Source of the DNA: an uncultured Chitinophagaceae bacterium
GTDB taxonomy: Bacteria > Bacteroidota > Bacteroidia > Chitinophagales > Chitinophagaceae
Assembly: GCA_903895845.1 (NCBI GenBank)
Contig: CAITVK010000118.1
Span: 1 to 48,534, forward strand
Length of the DNA stretch: 48,534 nucleotides
Direction: 5' to 3'
Shown: piece after piece, positions 35,610-46,900 of the stretch
How the letters are laid out: each line of letters opens with the position of its first letter
Position numbering within the stretch: the first letter of the stretch is position 1
The notes under the pieces: generated by a model
Database searches by the model: none
What the model was told of the DNA's origin: nothing
The model's input: only the letters and a program-made list of their open reading frames with translations
Program-made: the position numbers and the translations under genes

Positions 35610-36743
35610 ATGCTGTTGAATTTAGATTTGAACCTGATTGGATTAATTGTTTTCATCATTTTTTGTACCGTTGCGGGTATACAGATACTTTATTACCTCT
35701 TTTTATTCAGAAGATTGGCTTTCTTCAAGCCTAAAGCGACAGAGGAAAAATACAATGAACCGATATCTGTTATCATCTGCGAGCGCGACGAAGCGGATAA
35801 TTTAGTGGACAATCTTCCGGGTGTATTGGTACAGGAATATCCAGCCCAGCATGAGATTATCGTGGTGAATGACAATTCTACAGATCATAGTAAATATATC
35901 ATAGATGAGTTTTGCAAGGCCTTTCCTGCCTTGAAGCACCTTGAACTGAAACAAGAGGCGAAGTTGATAATGGGAAAGAAGTTTCCTTTGTCGATGGGAA
36001 TTAAAACGGCTAAATATCAGACGCTATTATTGACAGATGCGGACTGTGTTCCAGCCAGTGAAAACTGGGTGAGACATTTTCAGCGTTCATATACTGAGGG
36101 AATTGAAATAGTATTGGGATATGGTTCTTTTCATAAGCAACCAGGTGTACTGAACCGACTGATCCGTTTTGAGACCTTCCACTCTGCCTTGCAATATTTC
36201 TCTTATGCTTTGGCTGGCATCCCCTACATGGGGGTTGGCAGGAATCTGAGTTATAAGCGGGAATTGTTTATGAAGAACAAAGGGTTCTCGTCCATCAATA
36301 TGATACCAAGCGGAGATGATGATTTGTTTATCAATAAAGTCGCCACCAAAAGCAATACCGCTATCGTAGTAGAACATGAGTCTCATACACTTACCAAAGC
36401 AAAACCTTCTTGGAGTACCTGGATGCGTCAGAAATATCGGCATTATACAACTACAAAATATTATAAGCCCAAGCACAAATTTTGGTTGGGATTATATTCT
36501 ATCAGTTTTGGGATGCTGTTTCCTTATGGTATAGCCTCGGCGATATTGTTTAACTGGTGGATTACGTTGTCGATACTTTGCTTTAGGTGGTTAATTCAGG
36601 GGATTATTTATTTCAGGAGTATGAAAAAGTTGAATGAACTGGATTTGTTTCCATTCTTCATTCTTTTGGATATCTGGATGTTCATATATTATATATTCGT
36701 TGTGACAGCACTTTGGCGTAAGCCGAAGCAGAAATGGAATTAA
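35610..36743 (+). CDS. Membrane-anchored family 2 glycosyltransferase
   Basis: A processive-type GT2 enzyme of 377 residues. An N-terminal helix (LIGLIVFIIFCTVAGIQILYYLFLF) is followed by a GT-A domain with VIICERDEADNL, the donor-binding EIIVVNDNSTDHS, LLTDADCVPASENWV (DxD-like) and PSGDDDLFINKVA (acceptor/catalytic Asp), then WMRQKYRHY (a QxxRW-like motif). Two or three helices close the protein (about 290-375). The start ATG 35610 gives a proper N-terminal helix. A TAnnTTTG-like box (35598-35605) lies too close to the start to be used as is, unless the transcript is nearly leaderless. The product is unknown. Confidence 0.87.
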   Translation: MLLNLDLNLIGLIVFIIFCTVAGIQILYYLFLFRRLAFFKPKATEEKYNEPISVIICERDEADNLVDNLPGVLVQEYPAQHEIIVVNDNSTDHSKYIIDEFCKAFPALKHLELKQEAKLIMGKKFPLSMGIKTAKYQTLLLTDADCVPASENWVRHFQRSYTEGIEIVLGYGSFHKQPGVLNRLIRFETFHSALQYFSYALAGIPYMGVGRNLSYKRELFMKNKGFSSINMIPSGDDDLFINKVATKSNTAIVVEHESHTLTKAKPSWSTWMRQKYRHYTTTKYYKPKHKFWLGLYSISFGMLFPYGIASAILFNWWITLSILCFRWLIQGIIYFRSMKKLNELDLFPFFILLDIWMFIYYIFVVTALWRKPKQKWN

Positions 36744-36748
36744 ATAAT

Positions 36749-36849
36749 AGTCGTAAGTGATAAGAGGTAAGTCATGAACAAATGTAGAGAAAATAGATAG
36801 TATACGGCTTACAAAGTATCACTTACAATTTACAACTTACGACTTATGA
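36749..36849. repeat. ACTTACGACTTATGAC-type repeat before rsmG
   Basis: Left part AGTCGTAAGTGATAAGAGGTAA, written as two parts around 36749-36770, is roughly inverted at 36817-36849 (ATCACTTACAATTTAC, AACTTACGACTTATGACC). The right end contains the start codon of rsmG. It is of the same kind as the blocks before secA and glgB and after YfhO. Confidence 0.6.
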
Positions 36850-37472
36850 CCTTATTATATAAATATTTTGCTGACTTTACGCCTGCACAGGTCAACCAGT
36901 TGGAGGCTTTGAGAGGTTTGTATACTGAATGGAATGAAAAAATAAATGTCATCTCCCGGAAAGACATCGATCATATATACACACATCATGTATTACATTC
37001 TTTGACTATTGCAGCCATAGTAGACTTTCAACCAGGCATGGAAGTAATTGATATCGGTTGTGGAGGCGGGTTCCCGGGAGTTCCGCTGGCTATCTTTTTC
37101 CCAGAAGTAAACTTTCATCTGGTTGATAGTATTGGCAAGAAACTAAAAGTAGTGGAAGCGGTTGCAGCTGGTGCGGGCATAACCAATGTTACCACACAAC
37201 ATTGCAGGGCAGAAGAAATAAAAAGCAGGAAATTTCATTTTGCAGTCAGTAGGGCAGTAGCACCTTTGAAAGATTTATGGCAATGGTCCGCCCCATTATT
37301 AAGGAAAGGTAATGCCGCTACAATGCCCAACGGATTGATTTGCTTGAAAGGTGGAGATTTGCATCAAGAAATTAGCGACAGCAACGTGAGGCCCAAGTTA
37401 ATAGACATTTACAGTCTTTTCCCAGAAGACTATTTCAAGGAGAAGTATGTGGTACATGTGGAAAAGAAATAG
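36846..37472 (+). CDS. rsmG: 16S rRNA (guanine-N7)-methyltransferase RsmG
   Basis: Methylates N7 of G527 in the 530 loop of 16S rRNA. It has 208 residues, as usual for the family. It starts with helices including YTEWNEKINVISRKD near 26-40, then motif I VIDIGCGGGFPGVPLAI near 67-83, VDSIGKKLKVV, TTQHCRAEE and SRAVAPL, all typical. Loss of RsmG gives low-level streptomycin resistance in other bacteria. Its ATG lies inside an ACTTATGACC repeat copy. A short intrinsic terminator follows at 37479-37508. Confidence 0.95.
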   Translation: MTLLYKYFADFTPAQVNQLEALRGLYTEWNEKINVISRKDIDHIYTHHVLHSLTIAAIVDFQPGMEVIDIGCGGGFPGVPLAIFFPEVNFHLVDSIGKKLKVVEAVAAGAGITNVTTQHCRAEEIKSRKFHFAVSRAVAPLKDLWQWSAPLLRKGNAATMPNGLICLKGGDLHQEISDSNVRPKLIDIYSLFPEDYFKEKYVVHVEKK

Positions 37473-37478
37473 CTTTTG

Positions 37479-37508
37479 TAGTTGAGATAGTTTAGCCTCA
37501 ACTTTTTT
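37479..37508 (+). terminator. Intrinsic terminator of rsmG
   Basis: GTTGAG (37481-37486) pairs with CTCAAC (37497-37502) and is followed by TTTTTT. Confidence 0.75.
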
Positions 37509-37731
37509 ATTACCGCTGCTATTTTTGGCATGGTATTAACTAATCCTGATTTACTTGCGTATTTTGCTTGTGCATTACCGTTTGGAATTGAGATTTTTTT
37601 TAGACGTTAAGTTTAGTAAGATTTGTGAAGGAGATTTACAAATTGAATATCAACCCAAAGCAGCGTTTTTTATTTTCCAAAATTAGTATATAGTATTAGC
37701 TTATTTTATTTCCAGTTTAAATAAAAATATC

Positions 37732-37739
37732 TATTTTTG
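37732..37739 (+). promoter_or_regulatory. -7 promoter box of the giant adhesin
   Basis: TATTTTTG matches TAnnTTTG. Expected start of the transcript is near 37745, inside or just before the palindrome at 37747. Confidence 0.4.
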
Positions 37740-37746
37740 TCCTAGA

Positions 37747-37763
37747 TGTGTACATGTTACACA
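37747..37763 (+). promoter_or_regulatory. Operator-like palindrome TGTGTA-N5-TACACA
   Basis: Two perfect 6-base arms around five bases (TGTGTACATGTTACACA), at the expected transcription start of the giant adhesin gene, where a bound repressor would block it. A T6 run follows, so a weak attenuator is another reading. Confidence 0.35.
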
Positions 37764-37917
37764 TTTTTTGTATTTCAGGGATATGTTGAAATTGGCTAAA
37801 AAAGCTGGCCTCAAGTAGTCTTGTTTTATAAAAGGTTTTGCTTGCTATCAATTCTTAAGTTATCGGGGTGCTTTAATTTATTTGTTCTCTTAGATCTCAA
37901 ATTAATTCAAAAATAAA

Positions 37918-40900
37918 ATGCTTAAAATGAAAAAGTCTACACGATTAAATACAAATCCTGTGTTGCTTAAGGTGTTATTTTCTATACTGGTTTTATTTGG
38001 GATAGGTAATATAAAAGCAAATGCGTCGGGTGGTATTTATGATGGATGGGTAATTATTGGAGGTACTACTTACAATCTAGGCTCTTCTGCTGTAGCCTTG
38101 AATGGGGCTAATTTGGGGTCTTTTAATTTAGGTGCGTCCCTGAATATAACTTACACAGAAGCTGATATGTATCATGATGGTAGTGGTAATAACTGTAGTG
38201 CTACCCTCTACTATTATATTACTGGCACTGGTGGTAATGGTTATAGTGGGGCGAGTGTATCTACTGGTGGAATGGGCTACAATTCCTCTTTGGGAGGGAA
38301 TAATTATAAATGGAATCAATCGTCTCCGTCAAATGGTAATATTTTAAATGGGCTTACTCCGGGTACTTACAATATTGCATTTTATATAGCTGCTACAGGT
38401 TCAAATACAAGTAGTTCGGACTGTTCTGGAAATTTTTATCAAAATAATGGTGGAAGTAATTATGTTGCTACGTTTACTATTTTGCCTACTATTTCAAGTA
38501 TAACAGCTTCTAGCGGAACTTATACTGGCTCCTCTATAATCATTACCGGAACAGGTTTTACTGGAACATCAGCTGTTTCTATCGGTGGGGTTAGTGCAAC
38601 TTCATTTACTGTTAATTCAAACACACAAATTACAGCTACAATTGGACAAAATGCAAGTAGTACTAACATCAGTGTTACCAATAGTTCTGCAACAGGAACC
38701 TATTCTTCTTATACTTATCAAGGTTATATCTCTACCGCATCTAACGATTGGAATACAGGAAGTACCTGGCTTGGTAGTTCAGTCCCGGTAGCTGGTGCTA
38801 ATGTAACAATAACCAATGCTGTAACAGTAACTTCCTCTGTTACAAATGCAGTAAACACATTGACAATTAATAGTGGAAGTAGTCTGGCGTTTAGTTCCTC
38901 CGGAGCATTGACGGCGACAACAGTCACTAATAATGGTACGCTTACTATGTCTGCGGGAACATTGACCCTCGCTGCTAGCGGTACATTGACAAATAATACC
39001 AGTGGAACTTCATTTACAGGTGGTAAGGTGAGTTTTAGTGGGGTTGGAACTCTCAATGGAACCAATGCTATCACATTCAATAATTTAACAATTAATACTG
39101 GTACTCTCACGTTGGCTACTGTACCTATTATTAATGGCACATTATTAATAAATGGGGGAAATGTAAGTGTAGCTCCTATTTATGGGGCATCTTCCACATT
39201 AGAATACGGGGTCACTTATACACGTTATATTGAATGGAGTGCAACTGCACCCGGTACTATTGGGACCACTGCAGGCTATCCAAATAACGTAACAATAGCT
39301 GCAGGAACACTTACCTTATATAATAGCGGTCAAACGGGCGGTGGTGCAATGGCAGGGACTTTGACAATAGGCAGTGGCACAACCTTCACGATGTCGGGTT
39401 ATTCATCTAGCTTGACTATTGGAGGTAACTGGACTAATAATGGAGGAACATTCACAACAGGAACAGGTACAGGGGTAGTTTTGGCTGCTGGTGCTGCACA
39501 GACAATTTCTAAGTCTGGAGGCGAAACTTTTTATAACTTAACAATTAACAATACCTCTGGGGGAGTAAGTTTACTAAACCCTGTCACGGTAAGTAATGTT
39601 TTGACGCTCACAAGTGGTATCGTAACAACAACAAGTACAAATATACTTTCTCTAAGCAATACTTCCAATGGTGCTGTTGTGGCGACTACATCTTTTAGTT
39701 CCTCTACTTTTATTAATGGACCTCTTAAATGGAGCTTGCCAAATTCATCTTCTTCCAACTTTATTTTTCCAGTAGGTGTTGGAGCAACGTATCTTCCTTT
39801 TGCGATAAATAGCCCAAGCGGAACATCACCGGTTGTAACAGTTCAGGCTTATACCTCAGATGTGAACGCATCAGCAACTTACAACTCTAGTTTAACAGGG
39901 TTAAGTCATTCGGAATATTGGCTAGCTTCAAATTCTGGCACTTTCTCTAGTGGAACAATCTTATTGGCAAAATCTACATTAGGGTCAAGCACTGCAGTTG
40001 CTTACAGCACTTCACCTAGTACGACATTTAATACATTGGGTGGAACAATAGGAAATGCTCTGATTACAGGTAATACGATTACTTCAACTTCCACAGTTGG
40101 ATCTTTAGGCTCTTCTACCTATTTTGTGATGGGGGTTTCTGCATTGCCGGTTATCAGTAGTTTTTCTGCTTCTCCAGGAAGTGGAACAAGTGGTTATGTA
40201 GGTAGTACTGTAACAATCACAGGTACTAATATGGGAAGTGCAACCAGCCTGACTGTAGGGGGAACTTCGGTGACTATTCTAACGAATACAGCTACGCAGA
40301 TAACCTTTAAAGCAATAGCGGGGTTAAGTGGTACCATCACAGTCTCAAATGCGATTGGTTCAGGTATTTCGGGTGGAAGCTATGCCGATCTTGGTTATAT
40401 CTCTACCGCTTCTACCGATTGGAATACAGGAAGTACCTGGCTTGGTAGTTCAGTTCCATCAGCTGGTGCTAATGTAACAATAGCCAATGCTGTAACAGTA
40501 ACTGCCTCTGTTACAAATGCAGCAAATACACTGACAATTAATAGTGGAAGTAGTCTGGCGTTTAGTTCCTCCGGAGCATTGACGGCGACAACAGTCACCA
40601 ATAATGGTACGCTTACTATGTCTGCGGGAACATTGACCCTTGCTGCTAGCGGTGTATTGACAAATAATACCAGTGGAACTTCATTTACAGGTGGTACGGT
40701 GAGTTTTAGTGGGGCTGGTGCTGTTGGAGGTACTTATCCCGTTACATTTAATAATTTCCTGAGTATCAGCGGTGTGGTGAATTTGAATACTGCTCCAACT
40801 ATTAATGGTACACTTACAATTAATACACTCGGGGGAGTAGCCACCAATTCACCGTATTATGGGGCATCATCTACTTTGTTTTATAATGCGGCTACTACTA

Positions 40901-43900
40901 CAGGGTCTCCCTATCACCGTTCTTATGAGTGGGCCCTTGGTACAACCAGCAGCGCTTCAGCGGGATATCCAAATAATGTTACTATTGGTAGCTCTTCTGT
41001 TGGTTGTGTATTGGATTTAGATAATTATGGCAACATTCAAATGGGGGGATCCCTTGCCATAGGGGCAGCATCTGGTTCTACTTCAGCATTGCAAATGAAT
41101 GAAGCCTCAACCCCTTATCCGCTAACTGTGGTGGGAGGTGTAACTGTATATGCTACAGGTACTTTATTGTTGGGAAATCTGGTTAGCTCTTATGCAGGAG
41201 ACCTATACGTAAAAGGTAGCTTTACAAATAGCGGTACCTTGACTACTAATAGCAGAGCGGTCTTTTTTAATGGTTCCTCTGCGCAAACAATTACAGGGAC
41301 ATCATTAAGTTTCCCTTATCTGATTATCAGCAACACAGCTGCATCTGTTACTTTGGCAAATGCGATTACAGTAAGTAATACACTGACCATTAATTCTGGT
41401 GCCACATTAAATGATGGTGGTTATACATTGACTGTTTCAGGTAACAGTATTGTCAACAACGGTACACACGCAGGATCTGGTGAAATAAAGCTCACTGCTG
41501 GTAGCGATGTAACTTTATCAGGAACTGGTATTTATCAGAATCTAGAGAATGCGCTAACTTCTGCAAATCTGATTGCTGGTGCCAGTTTTTCAATTGCGGG
41601 AAACCTTACAAACACAAGTGGGGGAATCAGAGGAACGAATACGACCATAACCTTCACAGGTGCTTCTGGAACACTTACAAATAACGCTACGATGTATGGG
41701 GAGTATAGTGGTTCAACATTAAGCTTAACTTTTAGTGGATCAACTACCTTGGCAGGCAGTACTGGTTATTTAGATGCAAAGAATTATACCATAAGCAGTT
41801 CGGCGACATTAATTTGTGGAGCCATTGGATTAAATACAAACTCTACTTCACCTGCTGGAGGAACAGTTACCATCAACGGGACATTGCAGACCAGCAATAC
41901 GAATGGTTTATGGAATGGTACAGATAACACAACTACTATCAGGTATGCTAGTGGCAATTTCAGTGCAGTTACATTAGGCGGTGCTTCAACCATTGTCTAC
42001 AATGCTTCCGGGGCTCAGAATGTCAGTAAAAGCAATGGTGTTTTTACTGCCAACTATTTCAACCTTACTTGTAGCAACACAGGTACAAAAACAATGCAAT
42101 CCAGTTTGTCTATTGGTGGTACATTGACTCTTTCTACTGCATCTGACTATTTATCTGTTAACGGATATACCCTAACGTTGAATGGCCCTTATATTTCTGG
42201 GACAGTAAACAATGTTACTTCTAGTTCTACGTCAAGTTTAGTATTTAACTGTACCGGAGCAGGGCCGTTTACACTGCCCAACTTTACTGCAATCAACAAC
42301 CTGACAATAAATACTAGTGGACAGACGTACAACTTAAACAGTAGCCCAACAGTTAGCGGTACTTTGACATTAACTGCTGGGACATTTGCCGTGGGTAGCA
42401 ATACATTAACATTGTCTGGTCCATATATAGCAGGCACTGCCAATAACTTAACAACAACATCTTCTTCTAGTCTTGTATTCAACTGTACCGGAACAGGGCC
42501 ATTTACATTGCCTAATTTTACTGCAATTGGTGGATTGAAAATCAACTCAAGTAGTCAGACTTATAATCTTAATAGTAGTCTTACCACCAGTGGTACACTG
42601 AATCTTGCAGCTGGAAAACTTTCTATTGGCAGCAATACATTAACCTTGGGAAGTACATTAACCTGCACTTCTACCAATTCATTAGTTGGCTCATCTACTT
42701 CAAACTTAACAGTTGCAGGTACTGTAGGCACTGTTTATTTCAGTGGAACTACAGCTTTAAATAACTTAACGATTAATAGTGGTTCTGTGATATTAGGAAC
42801 AGCATTAACAATGAGTGGAACTGTTGCTGTTGCAGGAGGAACGCTTGAGTTGCCTGCGGCACTCAGCCAAACGATACCAACATTCACGATGACATCAGGT
42901 ACGTTGTTGCTAGACTTTGGATCTGCTGCTACGTTCTCTGGCAGCTACACGGCCACTGGTGGCACATTGAGCAACTCGGGTACCATCACCCTGACGGGTA
43001 CGTCCATCGCCTCTTTCCCAGGCAGTGGGGTTACCGTTCCTAACCTATTTGCATTGCCGATACCTACCATGTATAGCTTGACAGTGAATATTGGTAGTGG
43101 TCATTCATTTAATCTTGTTTCGGCAGGGGGAGAGGTAAATATTGCCGGTACACTCACACTCACTAGCGGACTTGTAAATACTACAACACTTAATTACCTT
43201 TTCTCTACAGGAACGATAAGTGGTGCAAATACTAATTCTTATGTAAACGGGCCATTGGGCCTTTCAACACCTTCCGCTGCTACTTATACATTCCCTGTTG
43301 GCGCAGGAGGCAACTATCGTCCAGTTCAATTTACTTATACTTCATCCTCCTCCTTGTCTCAGGGGGTAGTAATCTCACAAACTGAAGGTTCAATGACTGG
43401 TTTGCCATCTTCTGCAAGCACTGCAAGATTCGGGGCGCGTTATTATACTATTTTACAGTATCCTTCTTCATACGCTTATGAGGTTGGATTGAACAATAGT
43501 GGGGCTACACCAAGTGGTACGCCTGAAATTGTTCGTGTTGATGGCGTTACTGTTTCATCCTTGACAGGTATCAGTTTTAGCTCTCCAAATTATACCACAA
43601 GTAGTCCGTACACTGCTACAACAACCGCAACAATAAACAGCCTTACTTACTATGTAAATAATGTAGCCCTCGCAGAGACAGCAATTCCTGCTACTATCAC
43701 TGGGGTGACTGCAAATAACAAAACGTATAATGGTACTACTGCGGCTGTTATAAATACTGGTTCTGCTGCCGTATCTGGGGTGGTTGGTTCTGATGTTGTG
43801 ACTGTTAATGCCACAAGTGCTACTGGTACTTTTGCCAGTGCAAATGTTGCTAATGGTATTACAGTCACTTATGCAGGGTTTGCTTTAGGAGGTGCAAATG

Positions 43901-46900
43901 CAAGCGCTTATACTTTGAGTGCCCAACCAACTAGCACCACTGCCAACATAACTGTTGCCTCCTTAACCATCACGGCTTCTGCACAGAGCAAGACGTATGG
44001 TGCGACCCTGGCATTGGGGACTACCTTGTACAGTACAAGTGGTTTGGCAGGAACAGATGCCATCAGCAGTGTTACTTTAACCAATAGCAATACCTCTACC
44101 ACATCCAGTCCTTCGACTGATGCGATAGGGTCTTATTCCATCATACCAAGCGCAGCCGTGTTCTCCACAGGCTCAAGCAGCAACTACAATATCACATATA
44201 CAAATGGTACGTTGACTGTTAATGCAGGTGCAGCTGGTACATGGGTAGGTGTCACAAGCACCAACTTCAGTACGGCATCCAACTGGGCAAACAACACAGT
44301 GCCTACCACTGGGGCTACGGTGACTGTACCATCGGGTACGACTTATGCGCCAGTCCTTACAGCTAGCATCTCTTTGGGTGGCCTTACTATAAATAGTGGT
44401 GCTACCTTTGGATTGGGTGGTCAGACATTGACGGTGACAGGTGCAGTAACAAGTAGTGCCACAGCAACCATCACAGGTTCGTCCACATCAAACCTGACTG
44501 TTGCAGGTTCGGCAGGCACTATTTACTTTACAACTGGCAGTGCGACTTTAAACAACCTGACTGTCAGCAGTGGCTCTGTGATATTGGGTACGGCAATGAC
44601 AATAAGTGGTACAGCCCAGACTTCTAATGGTGGGGCGGGTACAATGAGGTTTAGTGCCAGTCAGAATATTGCCAATCTAACTGTTGGTAGCGGAACAACT
44701 TTGACTGTGGATGCAAGTACAACGACCACTATTACCGGTACTTACAGTGCAACAAGTGCAACAGTTACAAATAATGGCACTTTGGTCTTGAACTGGGGAG
44801 CCAACGGGACACTTTTCCCAGGCTCTGGGGTGACTGCCACAATGAAAAATGTAACGCTTTCTTTGACAACCGCTACCAATGCGATTGTTTGGAAGTCTGC
44901 TTCAACCACATTGATAAGCGGTACACTTACACTGACAAGCGGGTTAATAACCTCAACACTCAATGATCTGGTGGTGGTAGCATCAACAGGAACCATATCA
45001 GGCGGTAGTTCAAGTTCTTATATCAACGGGCCATTGTCGATAGCTACCCCATCTGCAGCTACTTATACTTACCCTGTGGGAGCAGGTGGCAACTACCGAC
45101 CTGTACAGTTCACATATACGGCTACTCCAAGCCTTCCTGCATTTCAGGCCGTTACAATCTATCAGACAGAAGGAGCAATGACTGGTTTGCCTTCAAGTGC
45201 AAGCACGGCGGTATTTGGTGCTAGGTATTATACTATTTTACAATACCCTTATTCGACATCATATACTGTCGGTCTCAACAATAGTGGTGTCACACCGCCT
45301 GCTGGTGGAACCCCAGAGATTGTTCGTGTGGATGCATCCGTTACAAGTATAACCAGTCTGGGTTTCAGTTCCCCTTATTATACAAATAGTAGCGCTGTTA
45401 CGGCTAGTACGACTGCAACAATAGGTTCTTATACCTACTATGCAAACACCGTTGCATTGGCAGAGACCGCCATACCTTTAACAATTACGGCATCTGCACA
45501 AAGTAAAACTTATGGTAGTAATCTGTCTCCATTGGCTGCTTCTTATTCTGTAAGCGGTTTGGTGGGTACCGATGCAATCAGCAGTGTCACGTTGACCAAC
45601 AGCAATACAGGAAATGGTAATTCTCCAGTAACAGATGCGCCAGGTAGTTATACAATCACACCTAGTAGTCCTGTTTTCTCATCTGGATCAATCGCATGTT
45701 ATTCACCTACTTATACTACAGGTACATTGACAGTGAATGCTGGAACAGCCGGAACATGGTTGGGTATCACCAGTACCAATTTCAGCACAGCCAGCAACTG
45801 GCAGAGCTACTCTGTTCCTGCTTCAACAGATAATATCACCGTTGGTACAGGTACAACCTATCTACCAGTATTGACTGCTACTTCCACCATCAATAACCTG
45901 AGTCTCGCCAGTGGTACAACACTAGGTCTCAACGGTCAGTCACTCACTATCAATGGTGCAATTTCTGGCACTGGAACAATTACGTCAACTGCAGCTTCTA
46001 GCCTGACTATTGGAGGTACTGCGGGTACGCTTAACTTCACTAGTGGTAACAACACCATACAAAACCTTACGCTGAACAGTAGCGCAACAGTTACATTGGG
46101 CGGTCAACTGAATATAGTAGGCGGTGCAACACCAGGTGCGGTTACTGTCAATTCAGGGGCAACATTGACTACAGGCGGCAATCTGGTATTGAAATCAGAC
46201 ATCAATGGTACAGCTAGGATTGCACAATCAGCAGGTAGTATCTCTGGCAATGTAACTGTAGAACGTTACATTACAGCCAAGACTGCCCGTAAGTATAGTT
46301 ACATTGGTAGCCCTGTTACAGCAAGCATACGCAATAGCTGGCAACAGCAGATTTATGTTTCTGGTTCAGGAACTGGTGGTACACCTTGTGGAACTACTAG
46401 TGGTGATGGTGGAACCACGGACAAGTACAATAGCAATGGCTTTGATGCGACTCAAAACAATTCACCGACCATCTACAACTACAATGCAACATTGGTAAAT
46501 GGTAGCAGGTATGTAGGTATTGCCAACACAGAATCTACTAACCTCACTCCAGGTACTGGCTATACTGTCAACATCCGTGGCAACAGGAATAGTGGCTCAG
46601 TCACTTGTGCCAATCAGTTGGAAACCTCCACACCGACAGCACCTGAAGCTGTGACCTTAAGTGCAACAGGAACAGTAACTACTGGAGACCTTACAGTGTC
46701 TTTATATGATACAACTCAAAGTAAATTCACTTTATTGGCAAATCCATACCCTTGCCAAATTAGTTTTAGTGCCTTCCACACAGACAATAGTACAAATACG
46801 TACAACAATATGTGGACATATAGTCCATTCGGCAACAACAACTACACCACCTATTCCAATGGGGTGATTGCCAATGGTGCAACTGGTTTCGATAACACCA

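Larger units (their letters stand above)
37473..37917. other. Gap before the giant adhesin: terminator, promoter, leader
   Basis: Holds the rsmG terminator (37479-37508), a -7 box (37732-37739) and a palindrome just downstream (37747-37763). The leader of the adhesin mRNA would be about 170 bases. No gene was seen. Confidence 0.55.

Noticed and set aside
37740-37917. Riboswitch in the leader of the giant adhesin, such as a cyclic di-GMP type
   Set aside because: Conserved bases of known classes were not found in the leader.
38724-44996. Several Val/Leu/Pro-rich minus-strand frames inside the giant adhesin
   Set aside because: These are the antisense of Thr/Asn/Gly-rich repeats (ACA, AAT and GGT codons read backwards) and carry no real membrane-protein layout.
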